Below the pieces are notes generated by a model. It was not told the origin of the DNA, did no database searches, and saw nothing but the letters and a program-made list of their open reading frames with translations. The position numbers and the translations under genes are program-made. DNA of 55,004 bases from Lysinibacillus boronitolerans JCM 21713 = 10a = NBRC 103108 (lineage in GTDB: Bacteria; Bacillota; Bacilli; Bacillales_A; Planococcaceae): contig NZ_JPVR01000057.1 of assembly GCF_000772935.1 (NCBI RefSeq), forward strand, positions 1 through 55,004. The letters run 5' to 3'. Position 1 is the first letter of the stretch. Each line of letters opens with the position of its first letter. Below, piece after piece: positions 37,959 through 49,757 of the stretch.

Positions 37959-38825
37959 CTAAGCAAGCGTATTTCGCTCACCTAAAATTCGTACTGCATA
38001 AACTTCCTCACAAAAACCACGTAAACCATTATAAATGCGACTTACACGAGCTTCACTATCCACAAGTCCAAATACAGTTGGACCGCTTCCACTCATTAAC
38101 GTGGCATCTGCCCCAAAACGCTTCATTTGTTCCTTTAACATCACAACTTCTGGGTGGAGCTTAAATGTTACAGTTTCCAAAACATTTCCTAATGAAGAAC
38201 ATAATAGCTCATAATCTTTTGTCTCTATAGCTTGTATCATCTGCTTTGTATTTGGGTGTTCCAGTCCTTCAACCTTAAGACCCCCATATACTTCTGCTGT
38301 CGACACACCAATTTTAGGTTTAGCTAGTACAACCCAACAGTTAGGTGGAGCTGGTAATTCTTTTATTTTTTCGCCTCGTCCTGTAGCGAGTGCCGTGCCT
38401 CCGTAAACACAAAACGAAACATCCGAGCCAATTTTAGCACCAAGCTCCGCTAATTCATCTATTGATAAACCTAAATTCCACAGTTCATTTAGCCCTTTTA
38501 ATGTTGCAGCTGCATCACTACTGCCTCCTGCGAGCCCTGCTGCTATGGGTATTTCCTTTTCAATTGTAATGGATACACCTTGTCTAATGCCGTATGTATC
38601 TTTAATGAGACGCGCTGCCTGATAAGCAAAATTACGATGGTCATTTGGTACAAAGTTATCTGTTGAAATTATTTGAATAACACCATCTTCTCGAGATTCA
38701 AGACTGATACGATCAGCTAAATCGACTGTTGTCATAACCATCTCCACTTCGTGAAAATTATCTGGTCTTTTATAAAGTACATCTAATGTTAAATTGATTT
38801 TTGCAGGCGCCTTTACATAAAGCAT
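37959..38825 (-). CDS. ispE: 4-diphosphocytidyl-2-C-methyl-D-erythritol kinase
   Basis: Fourth-stage enzyme of the MEP isoprenoid pathway. GHMP kinase signature [17 protein letters not shown], an N-terminal [19 protein letters not shown] and a C-terminal [10 protein letters not shown]. 288 aa. It precedes purR with 56 bp between, as in B. subtilis. Confidence 0.96.
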   Translation of the reverse strand: MLYVKAPAKINLTLDVLYKRPDNFHEVEMVMTTVDLADRISLESREDGVIQIISTDNFVPNDHRNFAYQAARLIKDTYGIRQGVSITIEKEIPIAAGLAGGSSDAAATLKGLNELWNLGLSIDELAELGAKIGSDVSFCVYGGTALATGRGEKIKELPAPPNCWVVLAKPKIGVSTAEVYGGLKVEGLEHPNTKQMIQAIETKDYELLCSSLGNVLETVTFKLHPEVVMLKEQMKRFGADATLMSGSGPTVFGLVDSEARVSRIYNGLRGFCEEVYAVRILGERNTLA

Positions 38826-38919
38826 CTTTCTTCCTCCCTTATAGCTACACGTATAAACAGTTCTTTTTTTCGCGCAAGATTATTCATTTTATTTTACCAT
38901 ATTGAGAATACGAAAATGG

Positions 38920-38957
38920 AAAAAAAGAACCGTTTACCCTATTCGGAGTAACGGCTC
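38920..38957 (-). terminator. Terminator of sspF
   Basis: Minus-strand stem GAGCCGTT-ACTC / GGGT-A-AACGGTTC (38957..38946 and 38939..38927) with one bulge and G-U pairs, then TTTTTTT. Confidence 0.75.
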
Positions 38958-39046
38958 TCTCTCGTCAGTTGTATTTGTTGTGTTAGTAAGGATTTTCATC
39001 CCTGCTGAATGAAACTTGATAAGATGACTATTTTAACAAAAACAGC

Positions 39047-39226
39047 CTACTTACGCTCTTGCTCACTACTTGCCCGTTCAGCCATTTCTATGGCACGTTT
39101 GACCATATTACCGGCATCACGAGCTTTTATGCCGCCCCAGCCTTCCTTTTGCACAACATCATAAAATCCAAGCTCTTTTGCGATCTCTTCTTTTAATCGA
39201 GGTGACATGATACCTTTTCTAGGCAT
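39047..39226 (-). CDS. sspF: Small acid-soluble spore protein SspF, alpha/beta type
   Basis: Minor DNA-protecting spore protein, 59 aa. The family pattern is clear: [42 protein letters not shown] 39226 has AAGGAGGAG at good spacing; the frame extends to 39283 through a terminator, so the longer form is rejected. A sigma-G-like promoter lies upstream. Confidence 0.92.
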   Translation of the reverse strand: MPRKGIMSPRLKEEIAKELGFYDVVQKEGWGGIKARDAGNMVKRAIEMAERASSEQERK

Positions 39227-39256
39227 ATAAACTCCTCCTTTAACAACTGACGAATT

Positions 39257-39285
39257 TAGTATGCCCATGAAAACGCAAAACACTC
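39257..39285 (-). promoter_or_regulatory. Sigma-G-like promoter of sspF, overlapping the veg terminator
   Basis: Minus strand GAGTG (39285..39281; 4 of 5 to GHATR), 17 bp, perfect CATACTA (39263..39257). The -35 lies inside the 3' arm of the veg terminator. Confidence 0.6.
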
Positions 39286-39312
39286 ATGTATTTTTAACAT
39301 ACATGAGTGTTT
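39276..39312 (-). terminator. Terminator of veg
   Basis: Minus-strand perfect 14-bp stem (39312..39299 and 39291..39278) with a 7-base loop; the second arm ends in TTTT, then GCGTTTTC. Confidence 0.75.
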
Positions 39313-39339
39313 CTAAAATATAGAAATAAGTACTAGAAA

Positions 39340-39600
39340 CTATTTTGCGACAGCAGCCTTTGCTTCGTCTAAAAATGTAATCTCTACTGCTTCAGTTAAA
39401 ATATCTGTGTAGCTATACGATACGCGCTTGCACGTATTGTCTTCTTGATCGAGTTCGACTACAAAGATGGCGCGATATGTCTCACGTAGTATCCCTGCAC
39501 ACTCAACCGTTTTCTTGCGACCACCGTTTGCTTTTAATTGCAAACGTTTACCCAAATGACAATCCAACGACTTTTTAATGTCCGCTAAAGTTTTTGGCAT
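39340..39600 (-). CDS. veg: Veg protein, biofilm-related regulator
   Basis: Highly expressed 86-residue protein; in B. subtilis it stimulates biofilm formation, possibly by lowering SinR activity. Strong similarity to B. subtilis Veg from memory: [56 protein letters not shown]. Two near-consensus promoters lie directly upstream. Confidence 0.94.
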   Translation of the reverse strand: MPKTLADIKKSLDCHLGKRLQLKANGGRKKTVECAGILRETYRAIFVVELDQEDNTCKRVSYSYTDILTEAVEITFLDEAKAAVAK

Positions 39601-39625
39601 TTTCGCTTACACCTCACTAATAACA

Positions 39626-39654
39626 AGTATAAGCTAATGGCCTAAAAATGTCAA
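39626..39654 (-). promoter_or_regulatory. veg promoter, proximal (sigma-A)
   Basis: Minus strand TTGACA (39654..39649), 17 bp, TATACT (39631..39626), 26 bases before the start codon. Confidence 0.8.
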
Positions 39655-39665
39655 CAAAATATAAT

Positions 39666-39695
39666 ATTTTATCAGCCTCTTATAAATTTTGTCAA
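39666..39695 (-). promoter_or_regulatory. veg promoter, distal (sigma-A)
   Basis: Minus strand TTGACA (39695..39690), 18 bp, TAAAAT (39671..39666). Tandem with the proximal promoter, with a very AT-rich upstream tract resembling an UP element. Confidence 0.65.
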
Positions 39696-39756
39696 CTTAT
39701 TTTTTATAAAAAATATTTATTTTTTTACATATCCGAAAAAATGTTAACAAAAATTT

Positions 39757-41197
<1,441 letters not shown>

Positions 41198-41340
41198 AAA
41201 GGCTCCTCTTTTCTATCTACCTTATCTTCTGACCATTTTACAACTGCTCTATACGATTTGTACAGGAATTCAAGGTACAGATGAACTTATCTTAATCAAC
41301 TTCTGCTATACATACCTTACAAATATTATTTGCTAAAAAA

Positions 41341-41381
41341 TAATAAAGAAGCCTTCCCGCCAGTCAAAACAGGAAAGCTCC
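41341..41381 (-). terminator. Terminator of yabE
   Basis: Minus-strand stem GGAGCTTTCCTG / CGGGAAGGCTTC (41381..41370 and 41359..41348; one mismatch, two G-U), 10-base loop, then TTTATTATTTTT. Confidence 0.7.
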
Positions 41382-41418
41382 ATTTGTGAAAAACATTTTG
41401 ATTAATTTTACAATTTTT

Positions 41419-42630
41419 CTAATTTAATACTTTAACACGCACTTTCTTACGCCCCCAGTTACGTGCTTGGGCATCTGTTTGTACAAGTATGTCAATCTTA
41501 TTACCCTTAATTGACCCACCAGTATCCCCAGCAATAGCGGTACCATAGCCTTCTACCCAAACCTTTGAGCCTAACTTAATAACAGAAGGGTCAACTGCTA
41601 TCACCTTCAAGCCAGAATTTGAACGTAGGTTTATACCAGTTGCTGATGTACCTGTACAACCGTTGCAATATGGTGTATAAGCTGTTGCCGTTACATAAAA
41701 TTCTTTACCGTTAGCAGGCTCTGCAGAACCACGTGAAACAGTTGCTGCGCTTGCAACGATTGTTTTTGTGCCTACTGCAACCACTTGTTTCTTCGGCTCT
41801 TTTAAAATTTTTTCAGATTGCAGGTTTTTTGCCACAACCTCACCATTTTCTTTGACAACCTCATACGTACGAGTAATTGAGCCCTTCTCGCCTGTTGCTA
41901 CTACTTTTTGTTTCCCCTTTTGCAATGAAGCATCCTGCTTCTTTTCAACTGCGAAATCTAAAGAGTCTTCCACTACATCGATAACCTTTTCTACGCGAAC
42001 TACTGTGATTTTACTCTCCGGAGTAATAACGTTCTCCAGGTTATTTTCGACACGATCGAATTCATTTAGCTGAATTCCTTGTTGTTTTAAAAAGTTAGCG
42101 ACCGTAGTCGAAGTGGACCATACTTGTCTTTTATTTACGCCATCGACAAGCGTTACTTGAAACGCTTTTTGAATATCGATTTTGTTTTCTGCTCCTAGTT
42201 CAGTATCTAGACCTTGCGCTAAAGAGTCATGTTCAGATACTTTAATATTTGCTTCCTTCAAAATGTCCTTCACAAGTGTTTCAGTTGTCCAAACTTTTGA
42301 CTGATTTCCATCAACTGAAATAGTTACTTCTTTTGCCTGTTCCCATGTAATTGCTAATCCATTAACAATTTTGGTGTTCAGAGAGGGTGAAATTTTGTCA
42401 TGCTCTGCTATATCTATATTTTGATTTTGTAATAATTGTTCTACAGTTTTGGCATGTGTTGATACTTCGATTGTTTCTCCATTCGCTTCAAGCTTAACGG
42501 ATTTTTTCGTACCTTGATAAAGCACGAAAGAGATTACAGACACAAACAGGACAAGTGAAATAATTCTTATCACTGTTTGCTTACTCCTCAATGATCCTAA
42601 GAACAAGTTTTTCATGGAATTATTTGACAT
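41419..42630 (-). CDS. yabE: Cell-wall protein YabE: DUF348 repeats, G5 and 3D domains
   Basis: Putative secreted or membrane-anchored murein-acting protein of the Rpf/Sps type. A membrane helix or uncleaved signal lies at about 19-40; three DUF348 repeats (about 46-215) and a G5 domain (about 220-295) follow, then the C-terminal 3D domain with TATAYTPYCNGCTGTSATGI and GDTGGSIKGNKIDI, including the conserved aspartates of MltA-like lytic transglycosylases. 403 aa. AAGGAGG and a perfect sigma-A promoter precede it. Confidence 0.9.
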   Translation of the reverse strand: MSNNSMKNLFLGSLRSKQTVIRIISLVLFVSVISFVLYQGTKKSVKLEANGETIEVSTHAKTVEQLLQNQNIDIAEHDKISPSLNTKIVNGLAITWEQAKEVTISVDGNQSKVWTTETLVKDILKEANIKVSEHDSLAQGLDTELGAENKIDIQKAFQVTLVDGVNKRQVWSTSTTVANFLKQQGIQLNEFDRVENNLENVITPESKITVVRVEKVIDVVEDSLDFAVEKKQDASLQKGKQKVVATGEKGSITRTYEVVKENGEVVAKNLQSEKILKEPKKQVVAVGTKTIVASAATVSRGSAEPANGKEFYVTATAYTPYCNGCTGTSATGINLRSNSGLKVIAVDPSVIKLGSKVWVEGYGTAIAGDTGGSIKGNKIDILVQTDAQARNWGRKKVRVKVLN

Positions 42631-42659
42631 GAAAAAACGCCTCCTTAATACAAGGTTGG

Positions 42660-42688
42660 ATTATACGGACTAGTTTTGGCACTGTCAA
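42660..42688 (-). promoter_or_regulatory. Perfect-consensus sigma-A promoter of yabE
   Basis: Minus strand TTGACA (42688..42683), 17 bp, TATAAT (42665..42660), 30 bases before the start codon. Both hexamers are exact. Confidence 0.85.
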
Positions 42689-42765
42689 CCCGAAAGTATT
42701 TCTTTGAAAATTGACTTCTTGTTTTTTGCCAACCACAAACCCAGTATTGGAGGCATCTAAGCTAG

Positions 42766-43536
42766 TTAATTGTCAATCCCAAAAAATTTTTTCGCATTGG
42801 CTGTTGTTGCTTGTGCAATTTCCTCAATTGTCAACCCTTTCAAACGTGCGATTTCCTCAGCAACTAAAGGCACGAAAGCGGGCTCATTGCGCTTACCTCG
42901 ATGTGGATGTGGAGCTAAATAAGGAGCGTCTGTTTCAATCATTAAGTGCTCAAGAGCTATTTCTGTAGCTACTTCCTTTGGTAGGCGTGCATTTTTAAAT
43001 GTCACTGGTCCCCCAAGACTAATCATAAAATTCATACCTATACATTCACGTGCTGTTTCTACACTTCCACTAAAGCAGTGCATAACCCCCCCTACAGATG
43101 CAGCATTTTCTTCACGTAAAATTTGAACAACATCACCCGTTGCATCCCTATTATGAATAATGATTGGCAAATTGATCTTTTGAGCTAATTGAATTTGCTT
43201 GCGAAAAAGTTCCTGTTGAACATCCTTTGGAGACTTATCCCAATAGTAATCCAATCCTGTTTCACCAATGCCAACTATTTTTGGATGTGATGCTAATTCC
43301 TCAATCCACTCTAAATCTTGTTGAGTACAATCAATCGCATCTACTGGATGCCAACCAATGACACCGTAAACAAAGTCATATTGCTCTATTAGTTGCATTG
43401 TTCTCTCAATGGTTTTACGGTCAAAACCAATAACAACCATTCTTTCTACTTTAGCTTCAAGGGCTCTATCAATCACCTCTTGAAGATCTTCCTCATACTG
43501 ATCTGCGTTTAAATGTACGTGTGTATCTATAAACAT
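42766..43536 (-). CDS. tatD: TatD-family metal-dependent deoxyribonuclease (YabD)
   Basis: Metal-dependent 3'-5' exonuclease/hydrolase of the TatD family. Signatures: FIDTHVHLNADQ, GIGETGLDYYWD, IIHNRDATGD, MHCFSGS and ETDAPYLAP. ATG 43536 is six bases from GGAGA, whereas ATG 43542 abuts it; 256 aa. Between metG and yabE, as in B. subtilis. Confidence 0.92.
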   Translation of the reverse strand: MFIDTHVHLNADQYEEDLQEVIDRALEAKVERMVVIGFDRKTIERTMQLIEQYDFVYGVIGWHPVDAIDCTQQDLEWIEELASHPKIVGIGETGLDYYWDKSPKDVQQELFRKQIQLAQKINLPIIIHNRDATGDVVQILREENAASVGGVMHCFSGSVETARECIGMNFMISLGGPVTFKNARLPKEVATEIALEHLMIETDAPYLAPHPHRGKRNEPAFVPLVAEEIARLKGLTIEEIAQATTANAKKFFGIDN

Positions 43537-43740
43537 CTTCATTCTCCTAACATTGATTTTATTAAAATTTATTATTTCATATTTTTCGTAAGCATTACAA
43601 TTTCATTACAAACTATTTGGTATTGTGTCATTCCACTTATTCGACATTGCTCGAAATAGTACTTTAAACCCACAAAACCCCATTTTTTATGCAACTTAAA
43701 TTATTTCAAAATAATTTAATCTCAATTTTCCTTACAGATT

Positions 43741-43775
43741 TGAAAAGCCTGCTGAATAATTCATATTCAGCAGGC
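43741..43775 (-). terminator. Terminator of metG
   Basis: Minus-strand perfect 11-bp stem (43775..43765 and 43757..43747), 7-base loop, then TTTTC, 14 bases past the stop. Confidence 0.85.
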
Positions 43776-43788
43776 CTCCTTAAGTTCA

Positions 43789-45798
<2,010 letters not shown>

Positions 45799-45800
45799 CT

Positions 45801-45829
45801 ATTCTAACGAAGTACGAAATTCGTTTCAA
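45801..45829 (-). promoter_or_regulatory. Sigma-A promoter of metG
   Basis: Minus strand TTGAAA (45829..45824), 17 bp, TAGAAT (45806..45801), 36 bases before the GTG start. The short leader leaves no room for a T-box. Confidence 0.6.
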
Positions 45830-46008
45830 TGAAAGTTTATTAAACGCGAAAATTGTCGAATAATATATTTAATCCATTAAATGACTTAAATAAGAACCTT
45901 TTTTACTATTAGCAAAAATATTTATTAAAAACCTTTTAAAAAAATTAAAATACCTGCATTCTTCTCAAAAATTTTTTTCAAAAACCATAATATTAGTGCA
46001 TTAATTAA
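45830..46008. other. Divergent AT-rich region between metG and abrB promoters
   Basis: Very AT-rich with runs of A and T, no gene. A 7-base 0A-box match (TGTCGAA, 45854-45860) lies 25 bases upstream of the metG -35. Such a short match may be chance. Confidence 0.4.
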
Positions 46009-46075
46009 TTGACGTTTATGGCATTACTTGGTATGATAACTATCAGACAAAGAAATAATGTCGAAATTTGACGAA
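46009..46075 (+). promoter_or_regulatory. abrB promoter followed by tandem Spo0A boxes
   Basis: Plus-strand TTGACG (46009-46014), 17 bp, TATGAT (46032-46037). Downstream of the expected start point lie TGTCGAA (46059-46065) and TGACGAA (46069-46075), ten bases apart, both matching TGNCGAA. B. subtilis abrB has the same arrangement, where Spo0A~P binding represses transcription. Confidence 0.8.
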
Positions 46076-46114
46076 ATACCAATATAACTTTTATAAATTA
46101 GGAGGAAATCTATT

Positions 46115-46393
46115 ATGAAATCAACAGGGATTGTTCGTAAAGTCGATGAGTTAGGTCGTGTAGTAATTCCTATCGAGTTACGCCGTACGCTAGGTATTGC
46201 TGAAAAGGACGCTTTAGAAATCTATGTGGATGATGATAAAATCATCTTAAAAAAATATATGCCTAATATGACATGTGCTGTTACTGGTGAAGTTTCAGAT
46301 GATAACTTCCGTCTAGTTGGAGGCAAATTAATTTTAAGTCCAGAAGGCGCTGAAATGTTAGTTAAAGAAATTCAATCTAACTTAAAAAAATAA
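46115..46393 (+). CDS. abrB: Transition-state regulator AbrB
   Basis: Global repressor of post-exponential genes, bound as a tetramer to AT-rich promoters. The 92-residue protein has the N-terminal swapped-hairpin DNA-binding domain (GIVRKVDELGRVVIPIELRR) and a C-terminal oligomerisation domain (from about 55). AGGAGG precedes the ATG. It is divergent from metG and faces rsmI, as in B. subtilis. Paralogue of SpoVT at 27039. Confidence 0.96.
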   Translation: MKSTGIVRKVDELGRVVIPIELRRTLGIAEKDALEIYVDDDKIILKKYMPNMTCAVTGEVSDDNFRLVGGKLILSPEGAEMLVKEIQSNLKK

Positions 46394-46402
46394 TTAGTTA
46401 CT

Positions 46403-46442
46403 CACCTAAATCAACACAGTGATTTAGGTGTTTCTGTTTTTA
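46403..46442 (+). terminator. Terminator of abrB
   Basis: Perfect 11-bp stem (46403-46413 with 46420-46430), 6-base loop, then TTTCTGTTTTT. Confidence 0.85.
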
Positions 46443-46583
46443 ATATAACCAAATTCTTGACCCCTTATAATGTACATGTCAGACCTTGCTACTTAAGGGT
46501 ACTATTATTTACAATTATTATCAATTTAAAATTGTGTCTCAAAATTATTACATTTCTACTTTTAGTTTCGGATACAGTAACAA

Positions 46584-46621
46584 AATAAAAATAAAGAGCT
46601 ACCCTAATAAGGTAACTCTTT
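46584..46621 (-). terminator. Terminator of rsmI
   Basis: Minus-strand 11-bp stem (46621..46611 and 46603..46593, one G-U pair), 7-base loop, then ATTTTTATTTTG. Confidence 0.8.
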
Positions 46622-46625
46622 ACTA

Positions 46626-47501
46626 TTATTCACTATGATATTCATTATAAACATCTCGCTTTGCCTTTTGTCTTAACTTAGCTACTTCTTTAATGGCTTC
46701 TTTTGAGGATACATTCGATTGATTGATAATGAAATCAACATGTTCAACAATGGACATATTTTGCCAATAGGCTTCTTCATGATCTTCCTCTTCTAGACAG
46801 CTATTACCTTCCAGAACAATACAAAACTCTCCTCGTATTTCCTCTGTTTGTGACCATTCTACAGCTTCAGCCAATGTACCTCGTAAAAACTCTTCAAACT
46901 TCTTTGTCAGCTCTCGAGCTAAAACGACACGACGTTCCCCGAGTATAGCTTCCATATCTTTTAATGTATCCTTTAAGCGATGTGGTGCCTCATATAGTAA
47001 AATCGTTTCTTGGCGTTTTTTTAATTGTTCTAATTGCTGGCGACGTTCCTTTTTCCCACGATTCAAAAATCCATAAAAGAAAAATGGTTGTGGCGACAAC
47101 CCAGATGCAATTAACGCTGAAATTGCTGCATTAGGCCCTGGCACTGGTACGACAGAAAAGTTTTGAGCAATTGCTTTTTCAACTATATCTGCACCTGGAT
47201 CAGAAATACAAGGTAAACCTGCATCACTTACTAATGCAATTGTTTTTCCTTCTTGTAGTAATGTTAATAATTTTTCTCCACCCACGGCTAGATTATGTTC
47301 ATGGTAGCTAATCAGTGGTGTTTCAATCTCAAAGTAGTTGCACAGCTTTTTGGTGTTTCTAGTATCTTCTGCAGCGATAATATCGGCTTCTTTTAAAATG
47401 CGAAGTGCACGCACACTCATATCCTCTAAGTTTCCAATAGGTGTTCCTACCAGATATAAACAACCTGTCTGATCGTGTATTGTACTTTTTTGTGATTTCA
47501 C
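46626..47501 (-). CDS. rsmI: 16S rRNA 2'-O-ribose C1402 methyltransferase
   Basis: Methylates the ribose of C1402 in the decoding centre. Tetrapyrrole-methylase-fold protein, 291 aa: [41 protein letters not shown], and [15 protein letters not shown]. The start is GTG 47501, overlapping the yazA stop in a GTGA arrangement, with GGAGGGG upstream. Confidence 0.94.
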   Translation of the reverse strand: MKSQKSTIHDQTGCLYLVGTPIGNLEDMSVRALRILKEADIIAAEDTRNTKKLCNYFEIETPLISYHEHNLAVGGEKLLTLLQEGKTIALVSDAGLPCISDPGADIVEKAIAQNFSVVPVPGPNAAISALIASGLSPQPFFFYGFLNRGKKERRQQLEQLKKRQETILLYEAPHRLKDTLKDMEAILGERRVVLARELTKKFEEFLRGTLAEAVEWSQTEEIRGEFCIVLEGNSCLEEEDHEEAYWQNMSIVEHVDFIINQSNVSSKEAIKEVAKLRQKAKRDVYNEYHSE

Positions 47502-47761
47502 GATTCACCCCTCCTTATATAATTAATTTTCTGTGTTCTTGTTAATTGCTTAAAGGCATATTCAGCACGCATTGCTTCTTGTTTTGTCTCAAATTTTTCT
47601 TTATAAATACATTTCACTGGACCTCTAGCTCTTGTATATTTTGCTCCTTTACCAGCGTTATGTACAGCAACACGTTTTTCTATATTATTTGTATACCCTG
47701 CATAAAGAGTTTGATCAGCACACTCTAACACATAAAAGTAGTGATTATTACTCTTTTCCAT
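47498..47761 (-). CDS. yazA: GIY-YIG domain protein YazA
   Basis: Small UPF0213-type GIY-YIG nuclease-fold protein, 87 aa: [20 protein letters not shown], then [16 protein letters not shown]. Cellular role unknown, though the fold suggests DNA or RNA cleavage. Its ATG overlaps the end of the upstream methyltransferase gene by 14 bases, with a weak ribosome binding site, so expression probably relies on coupling. Confidence 0.88.
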   Translation of the reverse strand: MEKSNNHYFYVLECADQTLYAGYTNNIEKRVAVHNAGKGAKYTRARGPVKCIYKEKFETKQEAMRAEYAFKQLTRTQKINYIRRGES

Positions 47762-48494
47762 AAAGAATTTCTCTCACTTCTGCCGTGTATTCATTATTGG
47801 CATCATAAACATACAACGGCGGCATAATTTTCAAATCAGGCTTTCCATCTTTTATTCCTTCTATTAATAATGTATTAGCCTCTTTCCCTTCTTTCGGATA
47901 AATGATCTGCATCCGTTTAGGCTCTAAGCGATTTGCTCGCATAGCTGTCACAATATCTAATAATCGCCCTGGTCGGTGGACAAATGCGGCCTTGCCCCCT
48001 TGCTTTAATAATTTACTTGCTGATTGAATCGCTTCTTCCAATGTTAAATACAATTCATGTCGTGCAATGGCATGATGCTCACTAAGATTTTTATCACTTG
48101 CTTCATGTGCTAAAAAATAGGGTGGATTACAGGTAACCACATCATACTTTTCAATGCCTAGTTGTTTCGGTATTTCTTTGACATCTCCAAGAATCATTTG
48201 TATTTGCTGTTCTAGCTGATTATAACGGATACTTCTCTCTGCCATATCAAATAAACGTGGCTGAATTTCTACTCCCGTTATTTGTCCCTTTGTACGTGCA
48301 CTTAAAAAAAGTGGTATCACACCATTTCCTGAGCATAAATCAACAATTTTTCCCTTATGATAAGGAATACTGACAAACTTCGAAAGCAACACTGCATCTA
48401 ATGAAAACGAAAAGACAGAGGGACTTTGAATAATACGTAAATTCTCAGCCAACAAATAATCTAACCGCTCATCACCTTTTAGCCATTTTTCCAT
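47748..48494 (-). CDS. yabB: SAM-dependent methyltransferase, tRNA1(Val) A37 N6 type (YabB)
   Basis: Rossmann-fold methyltransferase resembling TrmN6: SAM motif [16 protein letters not shown] and catalytic CNPPYF. ATG 48494 follows GGAGGAG and starts [15 protein letters not shown]; an upstream in-frame ATG at 48521 lies in a terminator stem and is rejected. 248 aa. Substrate assignment to tRNA-Val is by family only. It follows yabA, but a terminator-like hairpin lies between them. Confidence 0.85.
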   Translation of the reverse strand: MEKWLKGDERLDYLLAENLRIIQSPSVFSFSLDAVLLSKFVSIPYHKGKIVDLCSGNGVIPLFLSARTKGQITGVEIQPRLFDMAERSIRYNQLEQQIQMILGDVKEIPKQLGIEKYDVVTCNPPYFLAHEASDKNLSEHHAIARHELYLTLEEAIQSASKLLKQGGKAAFVHRPGRLLDIVTAMRANRLEPKRMQIIYPKEGKEANTLLIEGIKDGKPDLKIMPPLYVYDANNEYTAEVREILYGKE

Positions 48495-48514
48495 GCTTAC
48501 TCCTCCTACGCTAC

Positions 48515-48555
48515 AAAACAAAAGACTGACACCACCGTAGCGGGAATCAGCCTTT
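48515..48555 (-). terminator. Terminator-like hairpin between yabA and yabB
   Basis: Minus-strand AAAGGCTGA / TCAGTCTTT (48555..48547 and 48529..48521, one G-U pair) followed by TGTTTTG. It ends about ten bases before the yabB ribosome binding site, so it may attenuate rather than fully stop transcription. Confidence 0.55.
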
Positions 48556-48557
48556 TA

Positions 48558-48914
48558 TTACACATTCTGTTTATTTAAAAATGATAGACAAAACAGACAA
48601 TCCTCACCCTTACGTGAACTTCCAAAATGAACATGGCAAACATGGAAGCCCTCTTGGTAGAGGCGAGCTAAGTTATCATATCCCTCACCAATATCTAGCG
48701 GACTTTCTTTCTTTACTTCAGCAGCTTGTACGGAGTTTGTATTAGAAAGTAGTTCTTCTAGACGTGTACGTAGGTGATGATTTTCTGTTTCAAGCGCCTT
48801 ATGCTCTTCCATCATTAACGCTACAAATTGTTTCAATGCACCAAATTGCTCCTGCATTGCTTCGAGCTGTTGTTCGAACTCCATAACGGTATCTAAGAAA
48901 TTACGGTCCTTCAC
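48558..48914 (-). CDS. yabA: Replication initiation control protein YabA
   Basis: Negative regulator that links DnaA with the clamp DnaN. 118 aa: an N-terminal coiled coil (about 5-60) forms the tetramer, and a C-terminal zinc-binding region carries [20 protein letters not shown] and [10 protein letters not shown] (His and three Cys). GTG 48914 has AGGTGG at suitable spacing; GTG 48923 is adjacent to GAG. Follows ricT by 27 bp. Confidence 0.93.
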   Translation of the reverse strand: MKDRNFLDTVMEFEQQLEAMQEQFGALKQFVALMMEEHKALETENHHLRTRLEELLSNTNSVQAAEVKKESPLDIGEGYDNLARLYQEGFHVCHVHFGSSRKGEDCLFCLSFLNKQNV

Positions 48915-48941
48915 CCAAGCCACCTCGTTAAATTCTCTATC

Positions 48942-49757
48942 TTAAATAAGATTTTTTTCGCATGCTAGCAGTTCTTCTAGTGTATACTCAACTGTGCGTT
49001 CCTGCTCGTGTAAATATACTTGAATAAGTCTTTCCAGCACATTTATCCCTACTACTTTCCCACGGCCATCTGGTGTCATTGTTATCTCACCAACATCTGG
49101 CATGCCCTCTTTTGCTTCTTCATATTCATCATTTTCATACTTTAAGCAACACATTAAACGTCCACAAAGGCCAGATATTTTTGAGGGATTTAATGATAAG
49201 TTTTGATCTTTAGCCATTTTAATAGAAACGGGCTCAAAATCACCCAAAAATGTGGAGCAACAAAGCATTCTACCACATGGACCGATACCACCTAAAAGCT
49301 TCGCTTCATCACGCACACCGATTTGGCGAAGTTCAATACGTGTTCTAAAAACAGAGGCTAAATCTTTTACTAGATCCCTGAAATCAACTCGTCCTTCAGC
49401 TGTAAAGTAAAAAATAATTTTATTACGATCAAATGTATATTCAACATCTACAAGTTTCATTTCTAAATTATGCTCTATAATTTTAGTACTAGCGAGTTCA
49501 AATGCGCGTTTTGATTCTGCTGCATTTTCCTCTACTTGTATACGATCACGATCATCTGCTGGTCTAAGTACTTGTTTTAGTGGTAATACAACATCATTAT
49601 CACCCACTACCTTTTGAGGGACAACTACCTTTCCATACTCTACACCGCGGGCTGTCTCTACAATAACATATTGATTATCTTCTAGTAGAAATGATGCCGG
49701 ATCAAAATAATATATTTTACCCGCCTTTTTAAAGCGGACTCCTACTACATTATACAA
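48942..49757 (-). CDS. ricT: RicT (YaaT), PSP1-domain Fe-S protein of the Y-complex
   Basis: With RicA and RicF it stimulates RNase Y processing of certain operon mRNAs and supports competence, biofilms and sporulation. 271 aa with the PSP1 domain. The cysteine motifs CGRMLCCSTFLG and GLCGRLMCCLKY correspond to iron-sulfur cluster ligands. The start is TTG (49755-49757) with AGGAGG nine bases upstream; it overlaps holB by eight bases. Confidence 0.93.
   Translation of the reverse strand: MYNVVGVRFKKAGKIYYFDPASFLLEDNQYVIVETARGVEYGKVVVPQKVVGDNDVVLPLKQVLRPADDRDRIQVEENAAESKRAFELASTKIIEHNLEMKLVDVEYTFDRNKIIFYFTAEGRVDFRDLVKDLASVFRTRIELRQIGVRDEAKLLGGIGPCGRMLCCSTFLGDFEPVSIKMAKDQNLSLNPSKISGLCGRLMCCLKYENDEYEEAKEGMPDVGEITMTPDGRGKVVGINVLERLIQVYLHEQERTVEYTLEELLACEKNLI

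Noticed and set aside
43640..43646. 0A box (TTCGACA on the plus strand) upstream of tatD
   Set aside because: An isolated 7-base match without a clear promoter; AT-rich gaps give such matches by chance. The one at 45854-45860 is also unpaired.
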